Assembly: GCA_951217055.1 (NCBI GenBank)
Contig: OX578286.1
Location: 7,852,033 to 7,916,032 of the forward strand
From: Gerris lacustris
Taxonomy: Eukaryota; Arthropoda; Insecta; Hemiptera; Gerridae
Direction of reading: 5' to 3'
DNA length: 64,000 bases
Made by a program: the position numbers and the translations under genes. This document shows positions 44,340 to 54,862 of the stretch, piece after piece. Numbering within the stretch: the stretch's first letter is position 1; every line of letters begins with the position of its first letter. Below the pieces are notes generated by a model. The model saw only the letters and a program-made list of their open reading frames with translations, had not been told where the DNA came from and made no database searches.

Positions 44340-44480
44340 GAAAACATACATAAGAAAACCTCAAAACGTCTATAGACGTATGTAGGCTGTGGAAGGCACT
44401 TTTTGATTACGTCCATAGACGTTTACAGTCTAATTAAGGCACTTACTAATTACGTCCATAGACGTCTACAGTGCCGAAAG
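44340..44480. repeat. Short direct repeats with ACGTC palindromes
   Basis: Two copies of a unit of about 55 bp (AAGGCACTT, spacer, ATTACGTCCATAGACGT, TACAGT) at about 44393 and 44449. They are preceded by AACGTCTATAGACGT, a near-palindrome. Confidence 0.6.
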
Positions 44481-44805
44481 GGAACAACGGGAGATAGACA
44501 GAGAAAAATAGACTCGAGTGCCGGGACTCGAACCACGATATATATTTCCAGTATAGTGCTCTTGCCAACTAAGCTACACTGAAGAATAATTTCCTCTGTC
44601 AATAACGATACCTAGTCCCGCATTAAGCTTTCAATTTTTCCACAAGTCTAAGAGTAGACATTTACGACAATAGAACTAGACCGAGAATATACAGGCCCAT
44701 GGTTCGAGTCCCGGCGCTGGAGTCTATTTTTCTCTGGCTATCTCCCGTTGTTAATAATAATTATAATTTGATTTAAATTAAAATTTTAACTTTCGTTAGT
44801 ATGAA
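44478..44805. repeat. Inverted pair of family 2 SINE fragments
   Basis: 44478-44580 (minus) and 44697-44805 (plus) both carry GGTTCGAGTCCCGGC (B box), then TGGAGTCTATTTTTCTCT and CTATCTCCCGTTGTT. The minus copy retains the tRNA-like AACTAAGCTA (A box, reversed) and TTTCCAG arm. Compare 20526-20672. Confidence 0.7.
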
Positions 44806-45334
44806 TAATACCAAAAACTTAAAAATGAATAAAAATATGTTACATTTTATAAATGGGGAAAAATCAAATAAAAAATACTGTAAAAATTACATTTAAAAAA
44901 AGAACATTGAGGTAGGTTTAGTTGAATAATGCCCAACCTTTTTCCTTTTGCTGATTTGTAAAAACATTTTACAAAATGGAACATGTATTGTTCGTTTTTT
45001 TTATTTATTTTTTTTAAGTATGAAAAATTCTATAAAATAAACTTTTATTTTTTTATTACTTCTCTAATAATTTTATTTGAATGGTCTTATTTGTAAATTT
45101 ATTCATTTTTTTATTATAACTCTAATTGTTTTGTATAATTACAACTACTATTATTATCATTTTTTTATAACTCTAATTGTTTTGTATAATTACAACTACT
45201 ATTATTATCATTTTTTTTTTCAACTGATAATCATCGCTTTTATTCCTTGTAATGATCTCTACTTTTCCAAAATAAATATCCCAAAAAATTAAAGATAACA
45301 TTTAAAAATTATACATTAAAAATCAAGTACTGAC
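44806..45334. other. Receptor intron, AT-rich
   Basis: 45098-45215 holds a tandem duplication of about 56 bp (TTTTTTATAACTCTAATTG, TTTTGTATAATTACAACTAC). No gene. Confidence 0.5.
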
Positions 45335-45482
45335 TTGAAGTAGTCAAAATGCAGAAGAGGTACAGCTGAAAGGCAAGCAGCCAATACCCAGCCAAATGCC
45401 ATAAGTCGACGTGTCCTTGCCATTTCTAATCTTCGAACTCTAAATGGAAATATGATGACCAAAAATCTATCCAGAGTTATCA
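45335..45482 (-). CDS. Lgr3-like: Type-C LGR receptor, TM3 end to TM4 exon
   Basis: 148 nt from acceptor TATAATTGTTTCAG to a donor read as TTCAA|GTCAGT. It encodes the end of TM3 with the inner-face motif TLDRFLVIIFPFRVRRLEMA, which has DRF in place of the usual class A DRY. TM4 follows (LMAFGWVLAACLSAVPLL) and then the start of outer loop 2 (HFDYFK). LDRF..I.FPFR..RL is characteristic of LGRs. An alternative donor 3 nt downstream (GTCA|GTACTT) exists, but the chosen one alone lets the split codon AA|G give Lys and keeps the family spacing YFKNFYG. Both ends are phase-compatible with their neighbours. Confidence 0.92.
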
Positions 45483-45840
45483 CTGAAACAATTATACACA
45501 ATATAATAAATAAATATATTATATTTTATCTATATCGGGTGACTGGTGATGTATGTGAAAAAAATTAATTAGGTTGTTCTACGCCTCAGGGGCGACAAAA
45601 AAAAAATATAAACCATGGTTCAAATATTAACTGTTCTCCCCCAAGGTTAAATTTTATGATTTTTTGATTGCATACCTTTGCTCATAAAAACACTTATTCC
45701 TCCTAAAGTATAAAAGCTAGAACAAAATTTTTGCATCGTTACATTGTTTTTGACAGCATGGGAAAATAAAAAAAAATAAATAAATAAAATGGATGGAAGC
45801 GCCAATGATAGCTCGAGATTATTTTATTTGACCTTCTAGA

Positions 45841-46311
45841 ATATTTAGCTCTCATTGGCCTCCCAGCCAAATATTTAACTTTTATTGGCCTCCCAGCCAA
45901 ATATTTAGCTCTTATTGGCCTCCCAGCCAAATATTTAGCTCTTATTGGCCTCCCAGCCAAATATTTAGCTCTTATTGGCCTCCCAGCCAAATATTTAGCT
46001 CTTATTGGCCTCCCAGCCAAATATTTAGCTCTCATTGGCCTCCCAGCCAAATATTTAGCTCTCATTGGCCTCCCAGCCAAATATTTAGCTCTTATTGGCT
46101 TCCCAGCCAAATATTTAGCTCTTATTGGCCTCCCAGCCAAATATTTAGCTCTTATTGGCCTCCCAGCCAAATATTTAACTTTTATTGGCCTCCCAGCCAA
46201 ATATTTAGCTCTTATTGGCCTCCCAGCCAAATATTTAGTTCTTATTGGCCTCCCAGCCAAATATTTAGCTCTTATTGGCCTCCCAGCCAAATATTTAGCT
46301 CTTATTAGCTC
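45841..46311. repeat. 30-bp minisatellite in a receptor intron
   Basis: About 15.7 tandem copies of ATATTTAGCTCTTATTGGCC then TCCCAGCCAA, with few differences between units. Each unit contains TTGGC-CTCCCA-GCCAA, a potential 5-bp stem with a 6-base loop. Because 30 is a multiple of 3, a minus-strand frame repeats the decapeptide RAKYLAGRPI. It is not a gene. Located 358 bp downstream of exon 45335-45482 in plus coordinates. Confidence 0.97.
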
Positions 46312-46500
46312 TCCCTTCGATTTTCCCACGCATTCAGAATCATACCTTGAACTAGCTGTAATAATCCCCAACATGCCTCCTCCCCCTTATGAATAGCTAA
46401 TACCTCCACCTCAAGGCAACTAGACATGTTTTTACTAAAAATACTGCAGGAAGGGTAGAGAGATTTGAGTTTGGTGGCTGCACTAAAAACCCTCACTTAC

Positions 46501-46699
46501 CTGTTAAAGTGAAAACAGATAGTTCACTGGAGAAGGTAGAAATGAACCCGGCGAGGGAACACAATGTGCTTGAACGCCATGAAGAATCATGAAGACTGTA
46601 AACACCTCTGTAATGCAGATCTACAAGAGCTATCAGCAGTAGATAACTTCCCATCAGTAGATCACCCAAAGCCAAATTAGTGATCAGAAACGAATGCAC
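46501..46699 (-). CDS. Lgr3-like: Type-C LGR receptor, TM2 to TM3 exon
   Basis: 199 nt between a strong acceptor (TTTTCTGTTGTGTTGGCAG) and a consensus donor (ACAG|GTAAGTG). It starts in phase 0 and ends with one nt of a split Val codon. It encodes VHSFLITNLALGDLLMGSYL (TM2, with the conserved Asp in LALGD), LLIALVDLHYRGVYSLHDSS (outer loop 1, the DL.YRG.Y motif of LGRs), WRSSTLCSLAGF with the loop 1/TM3 Cys, and STFSSELSVFTLT (TM3). The combination is diagnostic for leucine-rich-repeat GPCRs and closest, from memory, to insect Lgr3/Lgr4. Ligand class (relaxin/insulin-like peptide) is inferred from family. Confidence 0.95.
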
Positions 46700-47756
46700 C
46701 TGCCAACACAACAGAAAAAAATAACAAAGAAATAATTAGTCTTGTTTCTAAACTCAGATTAATAATATTTTTTTTATCTGTCTATCAGGGACTGGAAGAA
46801 TGCTGGGGTGATGCTTTTAGCACCTTGCAGCTAATTCTTAGCAGCCGGTAAAAATAAAGAAAAGAGGGCGGCAAGGATGGACTGTATTTAGTTTAAAAGT
46901 ATAATATAATAATTTGAGATAGAGCGCCCCGTAAAATAAATCTAAAATTTAGCAATAAAAGTTCATACCTATGTAGTGAGTCCCACCGGCTTGACGTCGA
47001 AGAAAAACGGAGATACTTTAAACAGGAACGAAGACCCCGGCCGGGGTGAAGACGTAGTTATAAATTATCAAAAATTGGCGTTTTTTACAAAGTAGCTGTC
47101 ATACTAAAAGCGGTGTGGCGGTGGATCTATGTGGCGGAGGGCTTCCTTTCAGACGTCCTGGCGGGTGGAGACTGGACGATGGAGAGGGAAGGGAAGCCTC
47201 TTAACCTAGCCGGCCTGGCAACACTGGCCGCTAGGAGGGGGGGGGGGGGGGGCGAGGCGGCCCCAAAGCTAAATGAAGATTTACTTACCGGGGGCTATAG
47301 AGATAAGAAATTTAAAAATATAAAATATAGATTAAGATAAAAAATAAAAGATAGAATCCATCAAGGGACATTTGAAGGAATGTAAATGTGAATGCTATTC
47401 AGAAGTGACCTCTATTTGGAAACACATAAAGACACACTGTGTTGCAACATCTTGTGCCAAAGGGCTTATATGAGCATACATTATAGCATTGAGCTCCTAG
47501 GATGTTATTATACTGGAAGCCGGATTTGACTTAAGTGGATTCACATCACACATCAGTGCTAGGACTTAAGTGGAATAGGATATCTGACATATTAGAGTTA
47601 AACCCCTTTTAATGGAGAGAAAATCTAAGATGCAGTAAATTTCATTGTACTATGAAAATAATGTTTTAAAAATATCCAGTTTTCGAAATTATTTATTTTA
47701 AAATTGAAATAACATTTTTGCTTCCAAGTTTACCAAAGGTAACGGATGCTGAGATC
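46700..47756. other. Receptor intron with a GC-rich patch
   Basis: 46960-47280 is much richer in GC and CpG than its surroundings. It contains the perfect 14-bp palindrome ACCCCGGCCGGGGT (47034-47047), TGGCGGGTGGAGACTGG, and a run of 16 G at 47237. A 75-codon frame at 47113-47340 has no recognisable domain. The patch could be a promoter/CpG-type island or part of an unknown element. Confidence 0.4.
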
Positions 47757-48650
47757 GTTCCGAAGAAGGAAAATTTTTTAGGTCTCCGATTTAAAAAATT
47801 CTAAGACAGAAATCTGTTTCAGTCATCACCATCACGGAACATTTTTGGTTCCGTGTCTGCCTGTCGGTCAATTTTTGCGAACCAGCATATCTTAAAAACT
47901 ACTAGTCAGATTTAATGAAATTTGGAGGAGAGCCTGATATCCTCCAATCATATGCGCTTGTTACATAGGAGGTTGCTCGGTGAGTCTGCTCGGCCATCAC
48001 TGAATCTTGAGTGGAACGAGACGGGGTTCGATTCCTCGCCGTGACACTCTGATTTATATGGCTCACTATTGATCACATTATACTCGGTACGGCGGTACAA
48101 ATGTACATATGTATGATGTGTGAAGTGGCTGGAACTCTCTACCGCGGGGCGTAAATAGGGCCTAAGTGATGGCCTAATTGCAAGGTTCGAACAAGTGGTT
48201 CGTCCTACCCGTTCTAGTAGAAAGTACTAGACTACTACTAATGCAATTTGGATAGTAGGTCATAATTTGCCTTTTGTTGGTCCCATAGAAGTTTCAACCT
48301 TCAACACCCATTTGTTTCTCTTCAACATGCTCACAAACATACATTTATTGACACATATAACTTTAAAATTTCTCATCAAATTTTTATGAAATTTGGATGG
48401 TTTGTCAATAGTAGCCTGCAGATAGCTCCAGATTAATTTCAACCATCTGAGCTCATTAAATTTTGTCTAATTTATAATAATTTAATTCATATAAAAAATC
48501 AAAACAATTTTAATAGATTTAAAAAAACGGAGAGAAAAAATTAAATAAATTTGACAATAATAGGTCATAAAAGCATAAAATCATTAAAGTATACAAAATA
48601 GGGCGCAAGAAAGCTATGTGCTAAACTAATTGGCAGATTTTTCTTGATCA
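47757..48650. repeat. S-family repeat, copy 2, with nested SINE
   Basis: Matches 35211-35800 on both sides of the SINE insertion 47926-48238. Shared words include GTCTCCGATTT, CAAACATACATTTATT, GCCTGCAGATAGC and GAAAGCTATGTGC. Confidence 0.7.
47926..48238 (+). repeat. tRNA-derived SINE (family 1), copy 1
   Basis: 313 bp with a B box GGGTTCGATTCCTCGCC in the head, the body segment GTGAAGTGGCTGGAACTCTC and GTTCGAACAAGTGGTTCGTC, and a tail ending ACTACTACT. A 13-bp duplication TAATGAAATTTGG / TAATGCAATTTGG (one mismatch) flanks it. Confidence 0.85.
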
Positions 48651-48699
48651 TTCTTACAAGTACAATAATAATCTTAAAAAATACTTCAAAAACCTTCTA

Positions 48700-50116
48700 C
48701 AGGGTGGTCCAAAAGTCTCCCCCCCCCCCTCTTAACTTTTGAACAGTTTGAGATAAATTAATGAAACTTGAGGGATCTCTACCATGCAAAGGGAAGTTTG
48801 TTTTCATGCAATCACCCACTAGGGGCAACCACCCACTTTGCCCCCAGGCCACCCAACTTCAAAATTTCAAATTGGAGTGTATATTTTTGATAGCATATTT
48901 AGATTCTACAGTGAAATATAATAAACTTTTACTTGAAACTTTTTTTTCTATTCCCAATATTTTGCACCCTATCGGTGGGCAAAGATAGGAAAATTACCCT
49001 ACCGAAAATACGTTGTAAAATCTAAACGGTTAGAGATAAATTGAGGCGTTCCGAATACGAAGGGCGAACTCAACAAATGGTGATTTTGAGAAAAATTGAA
49101 ATTAATGTTTTAAAGCATTGGGCGAACTCAACAAAAAAGCATATTAACAGTCATAGAATTTTTATAAGAGAAGTGGGGGACTTGGGGAGTTAGATGTGGA
49201 GTTCGCCCTTCGTATCCGCCTACTTATAGACGATTCAAACCTCTCCTACTAGTTTAAACCAGTAATTTTAAGTGGAATTAAAGGCGAACTCAACAAAAAA
49301 CTTTACAGGCTAAATCTTAGACCCTAAACGATGGTAAGGAAAAAAAAAAAAAAAAAATGTTGTATGTTGAGTTCGCCCTTCGTATTCGGAACGCCTCAAT
49401 TAATGAAACTTAGAGGATCCGTACCATGTAAAGGGAAGTTTGTTTTTATGCAACCGCGCTGTAGGGGCAACCTCCCATTTTGCCCCCAGACCACCTAAAT
49501 TCAAAATTTTGTCCTAGAATGTATATTTTTGATAGCAGATTTAGATTCTACGGCGAAAAATTAAAATATTTTACTTCAAACTTTTTTTCCTACCTATAAT
49601 ATTTTGCCCCCTATAGGGGGGGGCAAAGGTATAAAAATCGTAGATTTCAGCGCCTGGGGGCAAAATGGAGGTTGCCCCTAGTACGCGAGTGGATGATTAA
49701 ACACTTCCCTTTACATGGTACAGATCCCCCAAGTTCCATTATTTATTTCAAACCGATTAGATTTTATAACGATCTAAGTGTTATTTTTTTATTATTTCGG
49801 AAGGGTTATTTTGCAATATTTGCCCCCCTGTAAGGGGCAAAATATTGGAGATAGAAAAAATAGTATCAAGTAAAAGTTTATTATTTTTAACCGTAGAATC
49901 CAAATATGCTATCAAAAATATACGCTCCAATTTGAAATTTTGGAGTCGGGTGGCCTGGGGGCAAAGTAGGTGGTTGCCCCTAGTGGGTGATTGCATGAAA
50001 TCAAACTTCCCTTTGCATGGTAGAGATCCCCCAAGTTTCATTAATTTATCTCAAAACGTTCATAAGTTAAGAGGGGGGGGGGGGGGGGGGGGGGGGGAGA
50101 CTTCTGGACCACCCTG
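48700..50116. mobile_element. Double-palindrome MITE (M family), copy 2
   Basis: Ends CAGGGTGGTCCAAAAGTCTCC and GGAGACTTCTGGACCACCCTG. The left flank is TA and the right is decayed to TG. Same A-B-B'-A' layout as 17636-19835. It contains the small MITE 49043-49397, and a run of 25 G lies at 50073-50097. It lacks the hAT found in copy 1. Confidence 0.88.
49043..49397. mobile_element. 355-bp MITE with perfect 33-bp inverted ends
   Basis: The ends start GAGGCGTTCCGAATACGAAG and continue GGCGAACTCAACA, perfectly inverted at the right. Flanked by AATT on both sides (49039-49042 and 49398-49401). The word GGCGAACTCAACAA recurs inside in both orientations at about 49101, 49131, 49200 and 49283. The uninterrupted M-family sequence at 17960 gives the empty site (GATAAATTAATG). 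Confidence 0.92.
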
Positions 50117-50138
50117 TGTGTAATTGTCAACAAATAAA

Positions 50139-50560
50139 TAAAATTTCTAGGTATATCTAAGAACACAAAAGTTTTAGTAAAATTCTAATTATTATTCTAT
50201 ACTATAAGATAAAATAAATAAGAAGGAAAATAAAATTGAAATCAATGCCACTGAATATCCATGGAGAAAGTTTAACAGGAAGATTTTCTCTGGTTTGTTC
50301 CTAAAGTACAATGGTAATCTAAAAAGAAAGAAAGAAAGAAAAAAAATATAAAATAAAAAAATAAAAAATAAAAAACTTAAAAACCTTTAAAACTGCTAAC
50401 AAATAAAATATTTTCTAGGTATATCTAAGAACATAACATTTACAACAATTGTTTTTATTTAAAAAAGTTCAAAATTCATTCTACATTAAAAGATAAAATT
50501 AACTAAAAAGACAAAAGTTAAATGAATGCCACTGATTTTCCATGAAGAAAATTTACAGAG
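50139..50560. repeat. Tandem duplication, about 268-bp period
   Basis: 50143-50280 and 50410-50555 share TTTCTAGGTATATCTAAGAA, then AAAAGATAAAAT-like text, and AATGCCACTGA...TCCATG. The copies are diverged, so this is an old duplication in the receptor intron. Confidence 0.65.
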
Positions 50561-50780
50561 AATTTATAAATGATTTTAAAAAATTGCAGATTTAACCCTC
50601 TGCCCGGAACTTTGATATTTTGTACTACTCTGGATTACTAAATTATCTATCAGTTGAACTCTAAGTGAACGTTTATAGCTGTAGCCCGAATATTTCAGAA
50701 CTAGTGGTAATTTTTATTATTTTTACTACTATTCCAGCAGTACTTTTTCTTGTGTAAAGTTTCAGTTTGGTATTAAAGAT

Positions 50781-51445
50781 AGTAGTAGTCTAGTACTTCC
50801 TACTAGACGGGTAGGACGAACCACTTGTTCGAACCTAGCAATTAGGCCTTAGACCCATTTTACTTGCCCCTTGGTGGAGAGTTCCAGCTACTTCACACAT
50901 CATACATTTGTACATTGTACCGCCGAAGCGAATGTGGTTATTAGTTAGCTATATAAGCGTGCACCAAAGTGTGGGGGAAGAGAACCCCTTAGAGGGTGCC
51001 CTCGCCCTGCTCCGTCCTCGAACCATAGATACAAATCACATCTCATGATACGGATCGAACCCACATCAAAGTGTGGGGGAAGAGAACCCTTTAGAGGGTG
51101 CCCTCGCCCTGCTCCGTCCTCGAACCATAGATACAAATCACATCTCATGACACGGATCGAACCCACATCAAAGTGTGGGGGAAGAGAACCCCTTAGAGGG
51201 TCCCCTCGCCCTGCTCCGTCCTCGAACCATAGATACAAATCACATCTCATGACACGGATCGAACCCACATCAAAGTGTGGGGGAAGAGAACCTCTCATGG
51301 GGTGCTCTCGCCCTGCTCCGTTCATAGAAAGATTCATAGACGCATTTCAGAGTACCATGGCACGGGATCGAACCCACGACCTCGAGTTGCCTCGACTCAG
51401 TGATAGCTGTGCGGTGCCTTTAGCACCTCGGCCACCCTGGCTCCC
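50781..51445 (-). repeat. tRNA-derived SINE (family 1), copy 2, with expanded modules
   Basis: Minus-strand SINE. The head GGGAGCCAGGGTGGCCGAGG is an A-box region like tRNA-Ser/Leu, and CGTGGGTTCGATCCC is the B box. It is followed by three tandem 102-bp modules (starts at 50965, 51067, 51169, with a fourth partial at 51271), each carrying TGGGTTCGATCCG. The body CTCTCCACCAAGG and a tail of AGTAGTAG type follow. Near-perfect duplication TGGTATTAAAGAT / TGGTATTAGAGAT. Confidence 0.88.
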
Positions 51446-52556
51446 TGGTATTAGAGATAAATATCATTTAAATTAGTGGATAGTTATAAAAGTCATTATT
51501 TATAAGTTTTTTAATAAGCATGTGTCTTATTCTAAAGGTACGATGCAATAAAAACCTATAAACAAAGCAAAAACTAGGTAGACGATAAAAAATACCGATA
51601 TTCCTAAACTCAGAGTAAAAATCATGTTCCGTGAAGAGGGTTAATGCTAAAATGATCAAATAATACATTACTAGCCCAACAAATGAAATACAAGATATAT
51701 AACTCTATTTCTTTCATCGCCACTGATAATAAGGTACATAAAAGCTAAAACCTTTATTTTTTATAAGGATATAAAGTCTCTCTTAATGGAGGTACAACCT
51801 ATACATTTGGCAATCCTGACACCTACAGTCCAAGTAATATTTTAACTAATTTTAAGTCCATTCTTGCATGCAAACAATGATAATACAAATTATTTCATAA
51901 TGTTTTGCCAATGCTTTGACTACAACGATATAATTTGAACAGGCAAAAATTAAGCATTTAGAATCTGGCTTAATCATTTGTTAACAGCTAAATATGATTT
52001 CTTAAAGTAAATGGCAGCATCTCCAATTTTTGACACTTTGAAGCTTTCCCCCAGTTGGTTTTTCAATGATCTATTGTAGAGGTATATTGAAAATAACTTA
52101 ATAGTTCAAATAACATATTACTAGAGAATAACAGTTCATCAGATAACATGTTATTGAAAAAGAACTCTTTTCAAATAACAGTTATTATAAAACAGAACAG
52201 AATCAATAACATCTGAATTAACAAGTTGCAATGAACTGTTAGATGTTATATTATAACACTTCACTTCTGTTAATGTTATTGTTATCGTTTCTGTTATTGT
52301 TATAGTTCTGTTTCTGTTCTCCGATTTGTTTCTTCGCCCTGTTTCTGTAATAATTTTATTATAAACGGTAAAGATTAAAGCTGTTGTAGGGAAGAGCTCG
52401 GTTCTAACTTTAAACCCTGCTCTAATTTCCAATCACCTTGATTTTAGTCGTTACCTTAGGGCTATCAGAGCATTAGAGTTTAGTAGAAAAGTCTCGTATT
52501 CCTTTTCAAGAATTCAGGTTTGGGTGGGCCACCTTTCTCTAAACCAAAGATAAGCT
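51446..52556. other. Receptor intron, no gene seen
   Basis: AT-rich. 52210-52320 is rich in GTTATTGTTATCG-type words. Small frames here have no recognisable content. Confidence 0.4.
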
Positions 52557-52790
52557 GCACTTCTTTAGATTTTTACTCCCCTTATAAAAAAAATAGAGGG
52601 GAGTAACAGTCTAAAGAAGGTGTACAGAATGTTCTTCTTTAGACTGTTACTCTCCTTATAAAGACAGAAGTGTGATATTCCTTTATCCCAAAGTACATTG
52701 GACTTAACACCCCTTTGTCTTAATAGTTATTTAGTCAAAGTTATTTATATCCTAAAACAACGTAGGGGAGTAACAATCTAAAGAAGTACC
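52557..52790. mobile_element. TTACTCCCC MITE, copy 3
   Basis: 234 bp. Ends GCACTTCTTTAGATTTTTACTC and GTAACAATCTAAAGAAGTACC. A perfect 9-bp duplication AGATAAGCT flanks it, which would fit Mutator-like (9 bp) or, if one base is chance, hAT (8 bp). Confidence 0.88.
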
Positions 52791-53832
52791 AGATAAGCTC
52801 TATCTCCAGTTCTACTGAACATATTTTTCTCCAACAACTTTTATTATATTTATACTATATCTCTCTTCTACAGGATGTCATAACCGCAACTATTTTTCGA
52901 CTAATTTAATCTAATTTTTATTTAAATACCTTGTAACTTGACAAGTCACATTAGTGTAATAAGTTAAAAGAAGATTAAGAGCGCAATTGGAGTTGATATC
53001 AATAGAATAATGTATAATGGAGAGCCTCTCCACAGAATAGTGTTAATTTCACAAAACTAGTTTTCGTCCTCTCGGCCATTATCATAGTGCCTACAGTAAA
53101 ATTAAATATAGCTATATAAGTATGATATAAAAACAAGCAATTCTGTAAACAACAGAACAATAATAACATTTTACAGCCAAATAACTGTTATTACCTACCT
53201 CTAATCTATTGCCTCAAATAGTTGTATAATCCCTTTGACAGAATTAGGCTTTTGGCAGGCTGTTGCCTCAAGAACTATTATTTTAATTGCCTCGAAAGTA
53301 TACAGTTTTATCATAAACTAAGCTTTTTGGTCTGCACAACTAATTTTATTGCTCTTTTGGGGGCATTTGAAACAACAGATCATTTCAAAATATACCATAC
53401 TTAACATTAAACATAACTTTAAAATGTAAAAAAATAAGAGATGCCTTTCATCAAAATTAACACGTGAATTAACATAAAGAAAATAAATAGAAGAAGAAGC
53501 AAAGATGAATGATTCTTTCGAACAGAAGAAAGAAAACGAAAGTTTTGAAAAAAAAATAAAAAATATATAAATTGTATTAAACAAAATCAACTACTTAAAC
53601 AAAATATTTCTAAACGGAATTTCTTTTTAAAATTTCCAATGGACTGACCTTGTGTCGGGACTGCATGGTTTCCAGTGAGAGGGCGGGTACTTTCTACCAT
53701 GGAAATCAGAGACATGTTACAAAATGGAACTAAATTTTAACTTTATTTTTGATTTATTATTAATTAATAAATATGTACACAGTTTATTATTTTATTTTTG
53801 AAATAATTTATATATTTACTTTCACACTCTTT

Positions 53833-53880
<48 letters not shown>

Positions 53881-54015
53881 TTTTGAAAAAATTGGATTTT
53901 AATTTTTAGTTCGGAACTGCTGAATGTAAATTTTTACAAATTTGGGCTCCTCAAGTCTTTGCATGGTTAATGTTTCAATGATAAAATAATTTATTAAGAT
54001 CTTTTAATTTAAATA
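52791..54015. other. Receptor intron, AT-rich, with A42 run
   Basis: A run of about 42 A at 53837-53878 is the only clear structure. No gene. Confidence 0.5.
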
Positions 54016-54420
54016 TAGTAGATCCTCGATAAGAAGTGTCTCAAGGGGATTAGGGAAACAGTCTTGTTATTGAGGTGCTTTTTTTGTTGAGGGTCGTGTT
54101 ATCAAGATTATTTTAACTATCAGTCGTGTTATTGAGGTTAATGGGCGTGGTTTTCAAGTCTAGACTTGATCAAGATCAACCCATTCTTGTATAGAGGCGC
54201 ATTATAGAGGTTGACTTCTCAAAACGACTTGTTATAGAGGTTCTGAGTTACATAGTGAATTGGAAAAAATCTGTGTTATAGAGGTTGTTTGGATAATAAT
54301 AGTCGCGTTATAGAGGTTAATTTAACATTATGTGTTATGGCAATCTCAAGGGGATTTGAAAATTGCACTTGTAATTGAGGTTGTCGTGTTATTGAGGGTC
54401 GTGTAAGCGAGGTTCTACTG
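54016..54420. mobile_element. pogo-like palindromic MITE, copy 3
   Basis: 405 bp. Left end decayed (TAGTAGATCCTCGATAAG), right end CGAGGTTCTACTG followed by TA. Same GTTATAGAGGTT body as 19842-20234. Confidence 0.88.
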
Positions 54421-54862
54421 TAATAAAAAAAAGAAAAATGTCAATAAACCGGAAAATTTTTATTTATTTATTATTTTTTCTGTAAAATTTCAGTATTTCA
54501 TCCATTTATGCCTCAAAAACATTTTCTGATTAGTCCTACTAACTCATTATTAATATCAGCTTGGATGTTCTTCCCTACCAAATCCATTATTTTCTGAATC
54601 ATAGTATAAATCAACCATTTATGCCATCTTATATAAAACTTTAAAATAATTGTTTTCTATGTGTATAAATATTTTATAATAATATATTAATATTTTCTTT
54701 AATTATTTTATTTTTAATCTCTGCTCCATGATTGACTGGCTTTATATAATGAAATAAAATAATAATAATGTAAAGCTAAAATATAAAATTAAAAAAAATA
54801 AAATAAAATAATTAAAATAATTAAAACAAATTAACATAACTAATAATTAATAAGTTCTAAAT
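54421..54862. other. Receptor intron, AT-rich
   Basis: Homopolymer-rich, no feature. Confidence 0.4.

Noticed and set aside
45841..46311. CRISPR-like repeat array
   Set aside because: The units are contiguous with no spacers, and the context is an animal nuclear intron. It is a minisatellite.
45739..46374. 211-codon minus-strand frame repeating RAKYLAGRPI
   Set aside because: It is the 30-bp minisatellite read in one frame. The frame stays open only because 30 is a multiple of 3. It lies in an intron and has no signal or domain.
50945..51476. 34-residue peptide repeats on both strands
   Set aside because: These are the 102-bp SINE modules read as protein. The modules carry tRNA-like boxes and target duplications.
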